Shown here: one piece after another, positions 50,801 through 64,000 of the stretch
How the letters are laid out: each line of letters opens with the position of its first letter
Position numbering within the stretch: position 1 is the stretch's first letter
Assembly: GCF_024713945.1 (NCBI RefSeq)
Contig: NC_134684.1
Coordinates: 1,097,001-1,161,000, forward strand
Direction: 5' to 3'
From: Dermatophagoides farinae
Lineage: Eukaryota; Arthropoda; Arachnida; Sarcoptiformes; Pyroglyphidae
Length of the DNA stretch: 64,000 nt
Translations under genes and position numbers: made by a program
The notes under the pieces: generated by a model
What the model saw: only the letters and a program-made list of their open reading frames with translations
Told to the model about the DNA's origin: nothing
The model's database searches: none

Positions 50801-53280
50801 AATCAGTATAAAGTGAATAGCATCAATAGTAATAATAATAAAATACGCAGAGATAGATATTGATCGATGTTAATGTCAAACAAAGTTATTTGATCATATG
50901 AAAGGAAATTAAAAGAATGATGATGATGAAACAAACAAAAAAAAAGGGAAAAACAAAACAAAACAAAACAAAACTACATACTTAAACTATTTACTGAATT
51001 AAGAAACGCTTTGTTGTTGTTGTTGTCGATGTTGTTGTTGTTGTTGTTATTGGTTGATGGTGGTAATTATTATTATTGGTATGATGATGATGTGAATTTG
51101 AATAAACATTAGCTTTAGCTCTAGCTCTTCGTTGTGCATCAATATCTATAGCACTAGTTGCTTTTACGGGCGTTCGATTTAAAGCTATATATATAAATTT
51201 CGATATATGAAATTGATTAAGGTTAGAAACAAAAAAAAAATAAATTAAAAACAAAAAAAAAAACAAAAAACGAAAAAAAAATTGAAAACAATCAACCTAA
51301 ATCTGAATTATTAGTTTATTATCAACATCTATAGATGTCTAATGTTAGGTGTCGAATTGAGTGTGTTATTTTTGTTTAAAAAAAATATGATTTGCATATG
51401 TATGTGAAAAATAAATATTTAGTCAATATTTACATGATGAATTATTTCGTGGTGTTGATGAATGAACAGGAATAGCCGAACGTTTTGCAATCAAATTATT
51501 GTTAAAATGACGATTGATACTTTCAATTGAACCATTGGTCGATACAGAATTGGTTCGATTTGTTAATGGCCGTGAATAGGTAGTAACTTTATTGAGCGAA
51601 TTTGTTGAACTCCAATTGGACATTTGTTCACCTTGTAACATTCTTTGTTTACTTGAATCTAATGAACTAAGAAGATAATCAGATTCGGCCTTGAATTTAT
51701 CGGCAAATCCCCAAAATGCTTTCCTAGCCAATGCTCTGGCTTCTGGATCAGCATCGCTCATTCCTTTTTTGATTGCTTCACTTAAAGCACCAACATGTTT
51801 TTCTAGACAATGAGGTGGCCATGCATGTAATAGTTGATCGAGAAATTCACAGCATGCTTTTCGAATTTCTTTTGATTTTGAAGATATATTGTATGTGATT
51901 ATTGGAATCAATCGACTTGTATGGGTATGTTGAATGACAAAACGAATAGCGACCACAGCTGAGCTTGACATAATTTTGGCACTGTTTTGTATTGAATCGA
52001 TCAAAGTTGGAAGCAGTGCTTCAGCAAATCTATCACATCTATAAATGGGAAAAACAACAAATGTATGATTAATTGATCGATATTGAGAAAAATAATAACA
52101 AACTTGTTTCCGATACGTTGAGACAAATAAGCTATTGATATACAAGCTTCACGAACAACCTGTGATCTTAAATCCTTGACTGATGTTTGAAATGGCACTT
52201 CGAGAGGTTTCAGATATAGATAAAATTCTTCATAATCAGCTGCGCCAGCCACTAATAGTGAACGAAATTTTCTTAAACATTCGATACGTTTTTCCCATTC
52301 CATATTTGGAATCGAACAAATATCTCTTATTCGATTCAATTCTTGTTCCAAATCTTTGACAGAAAATATCTGTATCCTAGAAACATCTTCGAATGCATTC
52401 ATAAACATTTCTTCATCAGCTGCTCCAGAAGATTCTATAATAATAATAATTCAAATGATTAATTTATGAAATATGAAAAAAAAATTTCATACTTGAATTA
52501 CTTGGTGGTAATTTATTAAGAATGGCATTTCTTTTAACCGGCGGTGCCGATGTTGCTCTTTTGAATGAATTGACTTTCTGTTGTTGTTGTTGTTGTTGCA
52601 CGAAACACATAAAAAAATGAAATTTATTAGTCACATGAATCACAATAGTGTGGTATATCAAGAAAAAAAACGTACCTTATAATCAACTTCATCATTATCA
52701 TTTCCATTATTCGTATTATGTGTTGTTGTTGATGATGATGATAATGATGATGGTGTTAAATTGGAACGATTTTTAGGAACTATTATTAAAAAAAAATGCA
52801 AAACATTTAAAAATTCAATAAATAAAAACAAAACAGCAAAAAAAAAATCTGTGTCAAAATAGAAAACAAACAATCATAAATTCATCATCATCATCCATAA
52901 TAATCAATCAATAAAAATTGATTTCCGATAGATAATATTCAAGTGAACAATTTTCATCATCATTAAAATCATGTTTTCTCTCTCTCGTTCAACCATATAT
53001 ATTTTTTTTTCTTGTTAACACCACATTTGTCTCCCAGACTAGCATATTTAATCATTTAAACCCTGTGTGTGTCTGTGTATCCATTACAACAATAATGACA
53101 CTACTATACAAGCAATAGCAATCACACTTTAGGTGTACATATGGTTGATGATTTTTTTTTGTTAGTTTTTGCACCACACAAACACCATCGAAAAACATTT
53201 TTTTTACAAACGAAAAAAATTAAAATAAATCATCATAGGGGAAAAAAATAAATATCAAGAAAAAGAAAATGAAATAAATC

Positions 53281-53320
<40 letters not shown>

Positions 53321-56300
53321 GAACAGAACAGAACAAATCAAATGTAATATATATACAATAATAACCAGTCATCATCATCATCAGCGTCATTTGAGAATCA
53401 AACGGGTATATCCTTTCCTCTCAAGACGACGACGACGACGATGATGATGATGATGATATCGGAACCAACCAACAATGAAATATTTGAACAACAACAACAG
53501 AACTCTCAAAAAAATTGTTTCACATGTGAATGCTTCACAAGGTACTTATTATAATCATCATCATCAACAATGATCATAACCAAAAAAAAAACGCTTATTG
53601 TCATACATACACACATACAGTATTGGTGCAATGAAAAAAAAAACCAGGAGCACCCAAAGAAATGACAAACACACACACACACACACAAGGAGAAAAACGA
53701 ACAAGATTCATTCAATCAAACAATCGAAAAAAAAAATTTCTTTTGGAGAAAATAAAAAAATGAATTGAATTCAAATGATCGAATCGGATTGATTGATTGA
53801 TTGATTGAATGATTGATACTGGTGGATGGATAGATAACCATAAATTATATACACGTATATATGGAAAAAAAATTTGAAATGGAAAAAAAAGTGAAATGAA
53901 AATTTTTTTTTTTCAACAATAACGAAAAAAAAATTGGGAGAAATTTTCATTCTAAAATCAAAAAAAAAAAAAAAAAAAAAAAAATTGCTGCCTGCGTGTG
54001 TTGATGATCTCACCCAAATATAATTTATTCAACAATCGATATGAATGCAACAACAACAACAACAACAAAAATTGAATTGAATATACCTGTGATTGCACCA
54101 TAAATATATACACACACACACAAATTGTCATTTTTGATTTTGGCATTTCGGTATTATTTTTCCATCTGTCTTTTTTCCAAAAAAAATGATGATGATGATG
54201 ATTAATATATATAAAAAAAGGATCATCATCATCAGCATCATAATCCTAATTTGTATATTTGGCTCACCACCACCACCACCACCATCATCATCATTCAAAT
54301 TGATTGTGTCATGTTATTGTACTATAAATATATCACAATTATTATTTGATTATTTAGAAACAAAATGCACAACTTTATATAGCCAGACGGAAAAAAATGG
54401 ACCAAAAAAAATGTCTACCATTTCATTTTGAAAATTTTAATAATTTTCGATGAGTAATGCATCCTTCGAATATATATGTCCTTCACTGTTTGTTATTAAC
54501 TGTTTTTTCAACTAACACGTCCATTTATTATATTCAAAAAAATCAAATTCAATTTTGACAATTCTTTCAATGACGAATTTGTGCATGTGTGTGTGTGTGT
54601 GTGTTCCGGAACAAAAAAAATTCAAAACTAATGAAATCATTTAACACATTCTCACAATCGATAAAATTTGTGTGTGTGTGTGTGTGTGTGTAGGTTTAAA
54701 TCAGTGTATAGTATGACATATTGTGTCTCTGTAAACTGTTGCATCAAAAATAATGAATCATTGAACTCATCATCATCTTTTTTTTTCTCCCATTCAATGT
54801 TTTATTATTTGATTTTTGATAAATTATATTTTGAATGAATGAATCTGTATCTGTATATATTTTTATTGACATTCGTGTATAATGTACATTTATTCCATAA
54901 ATGGACAACAACAAACAAACAAACAAACAAAACAAAAACAAAAAATGGAAAAAAAGAACAACATTCTTATTTGCTGCTAGCTTATTAATGGAAATGTTTT
55001 TTTTTTCTTGGATGACAAAATAACAGGTGAAATTATGTGATTACAACTACGCTAACAACAACAACAACGACAACAACAAGTGTGTGTATAAAAGTCAAAA
55101 GACAAGAAATGTATGAAAAAGGAAAAAGTAACGGAACATACACACACAAAAAAACGCACACGCATACATGCATGATGAAATAAATGATGTCAATATATAT
55201 ATAAATTGAATTGAATATATGCAACTAACTGACTTCCTTTCAGGTGTCCACCCCACACACACACACATATACAAAATTCAAATTTTTTTTTTCGTTTCCA
55301 AAATAAGAAGAATGAAAATGAAAACCATTATATTAAAATTATCTAGAGCATATTTAAATTGATTCGATATATAAACAGCAGCAGCAGCCGAAGCAGCAGC
55401 AATGAATCATAAAAAAAATAACGGAAGAAAAAACACAGAGAGAAACCGAGTGAAGAAAAAAAAATCAAAATCAAAAAAAAACCGATAAATCATCAACATA
55501 AATATCGCTGTCGATTGAATATATATTGTATGTCGGCAGTGATCAAACTACTTGTTGTTGTTATTACACACACACACATGATATATGTCACAAACAATCT
55601 ATCAATCTAATATAACAACAACAACAAGTAGGTTTCTCTCTCGTTGGGATTAATAAAAAATAAAATTTACCCATATATAATGATTGAAACCTACAAATTG
55701 AAAACATTGACAACAACAACAACAAAATGAAAACCTGTAAAGTGATTTTTTTTCATAATAATAAATCTCAAAAAAAAAATGAGAGAAAAAACCTACAAAA
55801 ACACCACATTATTCAAGTCAAGTCATCAAGAATTTTAAACCAGAAAACAAAAATTCCTCATCAATCAATATAAGATAGTAGTCATATGATGAAATGAAAA
55901 TTTTCAAACAAACAAACAAACAAAAAAAAAGGAAAAAAATGTCGCAACAATAACAACAAGCGAATGGGGGCGTCAGGAAAAATTATTGAAATAAAAAATA
56001 AAAAAAAATTCGCAACGTCACCAAGCTTCAAGGTTTTTTTTTTGCCCAGGACAAAAAAAAAATTATCAAGATAGTACAGTAGGACAACAACAATATTTAT
56101 ATATATTGAATTCAACTCAGTTGCCATAAAAAAAAACATTTTATCATCATCATCATCATCAAAAACTGACTTTCTTTTTTTTCGATGTTAAAAAGAAAAA
56201 AAAAATTTTGTGAGATGACAAAAAACAATAGAAAAATGTGATGCCATCCTAATGGAGTACAGGTAATATCTCTAAAAAAAATGAGGAAAAAAACAACTAC

Positions 56301-59162
56301 AGCGACTGATGATGATGATGATGATGAATAGACCAATATATATAGGATTATTATTATTATTGTTTTTTTTTCTGTGAATGAGAAAGAAGGAAAAAAAAAG
56401 AAAGGAAATGAAACGATGACAATGTCAAGCAATGTATATATATACATGCATGCATGCTAGAAACCTTGATGTTTTTTTTTCGGCATTCGTTGATGATAAT
56501 AAATAGAAAAAAAAATTCCAAATGCTAAAACTTGGCCACCACCACCACCACCATCATCTTATTTTTATCACAATCCTTTTTCACATTCACACAAGTTTAA
56601 CTTTGACACCTGAACATAAACATACATACACACACACACACATTTAACTTGACGTGACAATGATGATGATCTAAATCTATATTATCTGATGATGATGATG
56701 ATGATGATTATATCATCACAAGTTAAATCTATGTTAATGTCTTTATCAAACAAAAACATACATAGACACACACACACACACATACATTAATCGTATTCAT
56801 CATCATCATCATCATCATCACTGTGTTATCAGCCATAATGATCATCATGGATGATGATGATGATGATTATTATTATAAGATTGTGCTGCCACTATATTTT
56901 TTGCCAATAATCATCATAATTATGATGATGAAGATCCAAGCAAACAAACAAACAAAAAAAAACAATTGACAGATTAAAATTTTTTTTTTTTTAATTAAAA
57001 AAAAACTAGTTTGTTGGTACATGTTTTTTGCTTTAGAAAACTACTAGATCTTTACAAAGACAAAATTTTCAATATGGTGACCACAATATGAGAGTATAAG
57101 TAATGGAACCGGCCGGTTTTCATTCACACATTCTCTCCCTATATTTTGAACACATACACACACATTTTGGAACAGTCCTCAATATCACTCCAAAACAAGA
57201 TAGAAGATAGTTGAGTCCAAATGAGTTTGAGCCATGAACTTGAGCATCGGCTGCAATTTGATCGTGTTTAGAAAAACGAGCATATGAAATAGAATGGAAA
57301 TAAAATCCGTGTGTTTTGCTGGTGTGCATACACAATTGTAATCTCAAAAATTCAAAAAAAAAAAAACACAATGACAAATTTCTAATAATAATCAATGTCA
57401 AAAAAAAAAAAAATTAAAAAACTTGGAAATGAAACATATAACCAACCAAAGATATTCTTGAAATGACAAGATAACAATACCTAGAATATTTTTACGATGA
57501 TTGGCAGCGCTAGTATTTTGATGACTAGACAGAGATGTTGATGAAAATGTAGATGTTGACCAAAAATGATCAGAAGAATCATAGTTGTAATTATTATTGT
57601 TATTTCTTCGTAATGCACAACTACATTGACGTTCAATTTTTCGACGTTGATTTGAAGTCATACGTAACATTTTATCATACATTTGTATCCAATCCCAATC
57701 AGAATCCCAAATAATTGAACCATTTTCTGAGACTAGATTCTTACGATTCATATATGGACTATTGGTTGCTGAATGGCTATAAAAGTTACGTTTAGTTTTT
57801 AATAATGTTAATGATGAAGAATTTGAAGTTGTTGATGATGATGATGATGATGACGATGATGATAATAATGATGTTTCAGGCAGTATTGCCGGTTGTAATT
57901 CGGATTCATTGTTAACGGTCGATAACATTGAATCGGTGGATGTGGCTGACCAAATTGGTGAACCAGATTTATCATTATCATCAATATTTGAACTAATACA
58001 AATTGAATCATCATCACCGTTGGTTATAAAACTTTCAGAATGATTTTTAATCATCATTTTATCATCATTATTGGTCGTATCGAACAATTTATTAATGGTT
58101 GTAGCATTATTAACATTTGAATCATTGATTATAACGAAAGAATTATCACCATTAGAATTGCAAACAATAGAATCGTTATTCATATCTACAATCATTTTCT
58201 ATTAAAACAATGATGATGATGATTATGAACATTAAAATATCTCATGATGCCGCAAAAAAATATATAATATGTACACTAGCAATACGCACAAACACTATTG
58301 AAAGACTAGCAAACTGACTGACTGACTGAATGAATGGAAAAAAACTCTACCAAAATCGGCTGTATATTAAGGCAAAAGAAAGAGAAAAAAGGCTGCCGCA
58401 TAATATGGCAGTAGTAAAGTAAACACCTTGAATACTACTATATATCATAGTATTAGTATCATAAAACCGTTATATACATCAGCTGATAATGCAGATAAGA
58501 GGAGTATCTGTGTTTGAATTTAGCTATAGCTTTCCAGAAAAGCTAACGGCATAGTAATAAAATGTAAAAATGAATATGAAAATGTAGAGAATTCATAAAA
58601 AAAAGAGAAACACAGAGAAAGATACGAATTGAAAAAAATGGACACTTTGGCGCGAGTATTATATATTATTTCATTTCATAAAAATTTCATAATCATCAAT
58701 GTTCATAAAAACGTTTAAAGTAACCATCATCATTATTATTATTATGATGATATGATGATGACATTCAAACATGTATGGGAAAAAAATGACATACACACAC
58801 ACACATATTATGATTCCATGAATAATAATATTCCGGGAAAAACAAACCAAAATGGTCACAAGACAATACAGAAACACATAAATATGGTCGATTCTTTGCG
58901 TGACCATAACCACAGGAAAAAAAATTTCATTTCATAAAAAAATGGAACCCCTTATCAATGTAAAATTTCAGAATTTTTTTTTGTTCTTAATAAAAAAGAA
59001 AGAAAGATGTTTTACAATAATGATATAGTGAGAAATTGAGGTTTTATAATCATCATCATCATCATCATCATCGACAGGTAATTTAAATTGTATATATGTT
59101 ATATAAGGTGTATCATCATCAACAACTCAATATATGATAATGTTCATTATTATAATAAGTGT

Positions 59163-59193
<31 letters not shown>

Positions 59194-62100
59194 TGAGGGT
59201 AATTACGTTATATTCATATCATCATTGTATTGAATAAATTGTGTGTGTGTGTGTGTGGCACGCAAGTAATTTATTGGTTAGCTGTGTATAGGAAAAAAAA
59301 ACTTATCCACCCATTCAGAGTAGAGATCCGAATTGATTTTTTTGTTGTTGTTGTTGTTGATTTGCTTAATTTGACACGAATATAATCATCATCACATGTA
59401 TATTTCAAGAGATTTAATAAAAATAGATAGCCGATAATGAATCCAATAAAATATACAAACATCGAATACATAACATTTAATTGGTCAAAACGAAATGTTT
59501 TTTTTCCAAACACACAAGCACACACACGCACTTACACAAACATAAATCTTATATAGAAAAAAAGAAAAATAAAATAAAAAACATGCTGGACTTTTTTTAA
59601 AAAATCTTACATTTCCTCCTGCACGATTAAACAGTAATTATACTTCAATCAAGACGAAAAAAAATAAACCTAGAGATTCAGCCGAATCAATAATGGATCC
59701 GAACGCATAGACACCCAGACACACACACGATCAAACAATCAAGACGATAAACAAAAATTTTTAGATTTAAATTGAAAAAAAATCAACCAAATATAACAAG
59801 AAAGAAATAAAAATGATGCAAAAAAACAATATTTACATTAAACATTAATCAGGTGGGTATATTTTATCAACGAACATCATTTGCATGCAAACAGATAGGC
59901 TAAATAAAACAATCACACAAAATCAATCAATCAATCAATCAGGTAATTTTATTTCATTCGAAATGAATAGTTGGAATTTTAGGCACCCCACACACATATA
60001 CACACACACAGACACAATAGCTATTAAATTGATTTTAGACAATAGATAACTAACTAGATAGATGATTTTTGAATCGATTTTTGGAAACAATTCAAGGACA
60101 ATTTAAATTTAAATCAATTTGAATTGTCATTCATTGCTCAATCTGATTGATTGATTGATTCTAATATATATTAGAAAACATGAATAAATCTAGTGTGATT
60201 ACCATTTTTTTCTATCAATTCCACCAATAACAATCAACCAACCAACCGACTAACCATCATTACCATCATTATACAGCAACAACTTTTGAACATTTGGAAC
60301 ACACATGGTAGGCACATAATTGTTAAAGTTGTTTTAATGGATAATGAAAACGAAAAAAAAAATTTTGAAAATCAATAAATATTACAATGGCACATCCAAA
60401 CTAATACAAAAAGTAAAAACCGACATCATCATCATCACCTGTTGAACACATTCACCAGAAAAAAACAAAACAAAACAACAACAACAACAACAAAAGGAAT
60501 GGCTATTGTGTGTGTGTGTGTTATTCATAAAAGAAGAAAAAAAAATCTTTTCAAAATAAACCAACTAATAAAAACAATATAAATGGCTTATATATATAGT
60601 TGTCGACAACAGCTAAGAATAACGGCTTCATTATGATTGTGGCAATTTACATCTATCACACATCACAGAAATGAATGAATGAATGAAACAAACCCAAAAA
60701 AAAAATTTTTTTTTTGGGGGATAATTGTATGTTTTTTTTCCCACCAATCTTAACACGGCTCATCTACATCTCATGACAACAAAACAAGAAAAAGAAAAAC
60801 GCGTGTCTGAATTTGAATAGCGCCAACACCTTAAGATTGTGATCTTTTCACAATTCTGAAATCATTTTTTTCTCCATTCTTTCATGTTTATAATTGCTTT
60901 GCGAAAAAAAAATGTTTGTGGATCCAAAATCAGATATATATAGAGATCAACAACAACAAAAAATTGACCAGATTTTTTCATTCAAAAAAAAAATGATCAT
61001 GATTAAGGAGCGGATAGGATCATAATCATTATTTGACTTATGAATCATAAAATGATGAATAATCCTAATAATCTTACTGACATTTTGTTATGATTTGATC
61101 AATGGTATTTAGTAGACAAGTAAATTACCACCATCCGGAAAGTAAATAAATGTTTATATTCGACTAATAATTGGATAATAATTTCAGTGATGATGATGTT
61201 AAACATCGTGAGATTGGGAAAACAAAATTCTAATAAATAAATCAACTAAGCAGCTGAATGTGAGTTTATATTAGAGTACAAATATCGTGAAATAATAAAA
61301 AAAAATGAGGATCAAATCTTTATATATCAATAATATGGATTAGGATTATTATCATTAAAAACAATTATTATTATTATACATTTGCTGATGATCATCACTA
61401 GTCGATCAATCGATGATAATCAATCGAAATAATAACAGGATTTCGAAAGAGAAAAAAAACCTGAAAACTCATGTACACAAATACATACACACGCACCTGT
61501 CGATGACAATTTATCTGCATGAACATGTAAATAAATGGCACGCAAAACGCCATCTAGATTATATGATCACAATACATTAACAACAACAATTTTTTATCAA
61601 ATTCAAGTGGCATGCCCTTGACACTTTTTTTTGCACTGTTAACCATCATTAAATCCACTTGAAATATAGGCCTGATGATAATAAACACTCATCAACAATT
61701 TGAAAATCAAAAATGATTAAATTTGACGTCATTATATCAAACTAAGCTAATAATCACCTACTATAAAAATAATCAACACATTCTAATTATGCATTCAAAA
61801 ATTAAATTTTGAATGACAGTTTTGTAGATATGGATTGGTTAGAATAGATATTAAGTGAAACTTGGAAACATACCTAGTGCTGATGTTTTGCTACCACAAT
61901 TGCCATTATTGTTGCTGTTGATCAATGAAATGGATTCGCCTGTATTGGCAATGTCGTCAAATTTACCCAATAAAGTATGTAACCTAAAATGGAAAAAAAA
62001 GAAAAATGTAAAAAATGACAATCATTCATTTAAATATGGAAATTTATAGATAACACGTGCACCAACCAACCAATCAGCCAACCGAAAAGGAATTTTTTTT

Positions 62101-63615
62101 TTAGAAAAAAAAACAATAGACCAATTGATCTATCATATTTTGAATGGATGCTACTCATTCTATTGTTGTTTGGATTTGAATGATTTTTGATGTGTAAAAA
62201 TAAATAATTCCTAGCAAATTATAATTCTAATAATTTATCATGACAAAGGCATGATTGACATATGCTTCAACTGTGGCACACTGTGTGTGTGTATATGTGT
62301 CTATAGGTAACGATTCATTCAACCATCACATTTTCTAATTCTATTAATAAAACACAAACAATAATGATAATGGTTTGGATGAATTTGAATTATGATCAAC
62401 AAATGAGTTTCAGTTATTGTTGTTGTTGTTGATGTTTAATTGTTTTCATTGTCATGATTGGTTAATGTATTAATTTTGCTATCGTTGTTGAATACATACT
62501 TTTGTGCAGGCATTTGATTCGAATATTTCCGTAATATTTCATTTCTTAATCGATCACCAACATGTTTATATACAGAAACCAATGTTGTCATCGATGTATC
62601 ACGTACTTGAGAATTTGGATCAGACATTAAATTTATTAATGGTGAAATAAATTTTGACACATATAATTGGCCATTTGTAGATCCAAACACACCATAACGT
62701 AGTAAACATTCTTGAAAAAATAGACAAATTTCTTCACGAACTTTATAATTTTTATGCGTGAATGCTGGCATTAATTTTTCCAATATTATCTATAGATATC
62801 CACAACAAAAAAAAAAAAAAAAATAGAATGAATCATTAAAACAAACGAAAAAAAACATCAAAATTCTTGACATACCTGTGGTGTTGAAACAAAACTCATC
62901 AATTTAATGAGCAATGTTTTGGCTTGTTCACGTACACATTCTTTTGAATCACCAAGACGATCTATAGTCGGTCCAAGAACTACAACAAAAAAAACCGTTG
63001 TGTAAATTCATAATAATAATAATGAACAAAAATCACTTACTTGATGATAAATATGGTTTTAAATCTTCTTTCATACGAATGGCTAAATGTGCCAAGATTT
63101 CTAAACCACTTTGGGCAACCTATTTTGAATTATTAAAAAAAAAAGAATTAGAAATAAAAAACAAAATATCAAGAATCGATCAAAATAGTAGCAAAGTAAT
63201 AAACAACAGAGTATGGGTAGTTTTGATTATGAATTTATAAATAACCCTTACTACAGAAGGTTAGTGTAATGAATGCAAGTATGATGAATCAGAAAAAAAT
63301 AAAGGATTTAGTTGGCTGAGTGAGCAAGAATAATAATTAAAGAATCTGCACACACACAAACAACTCAAATCAAGCAGAAATGAAAAAAAAGGTCAATTTT
63401 TGTTTTCAAACACAAACCTTAAAATTACTATTATTTAACCAATGAATGATTGAATCAATAAATGCACCAATATGTTCACATTCAATTGTATTGTCTTCAA
63501 TGTTTAAATAATTTAATAAATCGATACCAATTTGTAATTTTTTCTTTGTATCTTGACTTGAAAGTAATGGTAGATAATTGTCAAGAGTTGTGGGTGGCGT
63601 CGACGATGAGGCCAT
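47877..63615 (-). CDS. chb: CLASP microtubule plus-end protein (Mast/Orbit)
   Basis: Sixteen minus-strand exons: 63615-63418, 63119-63041, 62979-62876, 62789-62500, 61983-61874, 52779-52676, 52577-52493, 52434-52104, 52038-51434, 51184 to about 50982, 50734-50227, 50161-49942, 49876-49398, 49324-48319, 48255-48187 and 48092-47877. The protein is about 1535 residues (human CLASP1 1538). CLASPs rescue and stabilise microtubules at kinetochores, spindle and cell cortex. TOG1 is at about 1-260. TOG2 is at about 325-545 (VKDLRSQVVREACIS, HTHTSRLIPIITYN). An EB1-binding SxIP motif (KRSAIPV) is at 51468-51479. TOG3 is at about 875-1105 (HWSDRKDGLLGLNNFL). The C-terminal CLIP-binding region is at about 1270-1510 (SAVRKTAVFCMVAIYG). 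The exon 51184-50982 reads SAIDIDAQRRARAKAN, then loses frame by one base inside an Asn/Thr repeat. It is symmetric in phase, so it could also be skipped. A 9.1 kb intron follows TOG1. Confidence -1.
53281..53320. repeat. AAC triplet repeat in a CLASP intron
   Basis: About 13 uninterrupted AAC units, followed by GAACA repeats to about 53335. Confidence -1.
53960..53984. repeat. Run of 25 A
   Basis: Pure A tract in a CLASP intron. No target-site duplication or retroelement sequence is seen next to it, so it does not look like a retroposon tail. Confidence -1.
57481..58195 (-). CDS. chb: Probable alternative first exon of CLASP
   Basis: Minus-strand open frame from ATG (58195-58193) to a good donor (CTAG/GTATTG, exon end 57481), encoding 238 residues plus one base. 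The phase matches the acceptor of the shared CLASP exon at 52779, where G plus TT gives Val. It sits inside the intron after TOG1. Inclusion as an internal exon would hit a stop at once, so if it is used it must start a transcript. Vertebrate CLASP beta and gamma isoforms also begin with unique N-termini after TOG1. The sequence is Asn/Asp/Ser-rich with a notable Trp block (IIWDSDWDWIQMYDKMLRMT), then a basic Cys-containing stretch (NQRRKIERQCSCALRR). I recognise no domain. Without splicing, the frame runs on to a hydrophobic end at 57398. Coding status is inference from frame, phase and composition. Confidence -1.
58196..61873 (-). other. Large CLASP intron (right) and promoter region of the alternative first exon
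   Basis: No further exon supported. Contains ATC repeats (about 59050-59073 and 59162-59191), GT repeats (about 59241-59258), ATCA repeats (about 59924-59941) and AAC repeats (about 60478-60494). If the 58195 start is real, its promoter would lie in the first few hundred bases here; no TATA box or other clear element was found. Confidence -1.
59162..59191. repeat. ATC triplet repeat, about 10 units
   Basis: Uninterrupted TCA/ATC run; similar shorter runs occur throughout the right half of the window. Confidence -1.
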
Positions 63616-64000
63616 TTTTTTTTGTTTGTTTTGTTTTTCGTGATTATTCGTTGATGATTGTCGTTTGTTGAAATATATTCAGGATCACAATTTTTTTTTG
63701 AACACTTTATTTCGAACAAAAAAAAATGTCCAAATAAATAAATTGTTTTAATACCAAGAAGAAAATGATAGTCGAATCAAAAAATTAGCACTTGTGGATA
63801 CATGTTCTTAATGAAATATCGAATTCATCGATGATGATGATGATGATGATGATGACAATTCGAACAAAATCGAATCATTGAATTTTGTATTTGTTGTTGA
63901 TGATTTTTTGTTGGAATTTTTTTTTTGTTCATTCAAATCAAGAAAATTTTTTTTTTTTTTGGGTTTATCTCAACAAAATCACAAAGATACACCACACAAT
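63616..64000 (-). promoter_or_regulatory. CLASP 5' leader and upstream region
   Basis: 385 bp upstream of the CLASP start codon, reaching the window edge. It is A/T-rich with a GAT repeat (about 63829-63855) and poly-T tracts (63916-63926 and 63949-63960). No other gene start is visible. Confidence -1.

Larger units (their letters stand above)
52780..57480 (-). other. Repeat-rich part of the large CLASP intron (left)
   Basis: No exon supported. Contains AAC repeats (53281-53320), GAC/GAT repeats (about 53428-53457), a run of 25 A (53960-53984), GT repeats (about 54587-54604, 54671-54692), CCA/TCA repeats (about 54267-54295), and ATC/GAT repeats (about 56305-56330, 56685-56708, 56797-56821). 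Confidence -1.

Noticed and set aside
59162-59191. Regular ATC repeats considered as CRISPR-like or satellite arrays
   Set aside because: They are plain trinucleotide microsatellites without spacers, in a eukaryotic intron.
59271-59531. Minus-strand frame with a hydrophobic stretch, considered as another CLASP first exon
   Set aside because: No donor in a phase that matches the shared exon was found, and the composition looks non-coding.

Overview
This window is nuclear DNA of an animal, most likely an arthropod and plausibly an acariform (astigmatid) mite. The DNA is AT-rich. Genes are split by canonical GT-AG introns, many only 60-90 bp long. Proteins carry Asn/Ser/His/Thr-rich low-complexity tails. 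The gene set is animal-specific (netrin receptor, BMP type II receptor, glutamate decarboxylase, IFT74, CDK4/6). The mite assignment is inference; no marker gene here proves it. I see no transposon, tRNA, rRNA or CRISPR array.

Left part (1-23.6 kb) is gene-dense. In order: the 3' end of a DCC/neogenin/frazzled netrin receptor (+); ribosomal protein L4 (+), with a recognisable U18 C/D-box snoRNA in one intron and a second C/D candidate in the next; IFT74 (-), convergent with RPL4; DENND5, a Rab GEF (+), divergent from IFT74; a LysM-domain protein (-); cytosolic methionyl-tRNA synthetase (+); Enhancer of polycomb (+); a CDK4/6-type kinase (+); and VPS16 (+).

Right part (23.6-64 kb) is gene-poor and full of microsatellites, with large introns. 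It holds a BMPR2/wishful-thinking-like receptor with altered kinase motifs (+, 28.3-31.4 kb); glutamate decarboxylase spread over 8.9 kb with a 5.8 kb intron (-); a small MAPEG/TMEM79-like membrane protein (+); a CDK2-type kinase with a one-base reading-frame break (-); and a complete 16-exon CLASP (Mast/Orbit) gene (-, 47.9-63.6 kb) with a probable alternative first exon.

The genes are housekeeping or developmental and are neighbours rather than a pathway. Some share themes: cell cycle and mitosis (CDK4/6, CDK2, CLASP), neurons and sensory cilia (netrin receptor, IFT74, GAD, BMPR2) and endolysosomal traffic (DENND5, VPS16). The points most worth checking are the degenerate HRD/DFG motifs of the BMPR2-like receptor, the CLASP alternative first exon, an RFX X-box-like site before IFT74, the snoRNAs in RPL4, and the two frame breaks (CDK2 and one CLASP exon).
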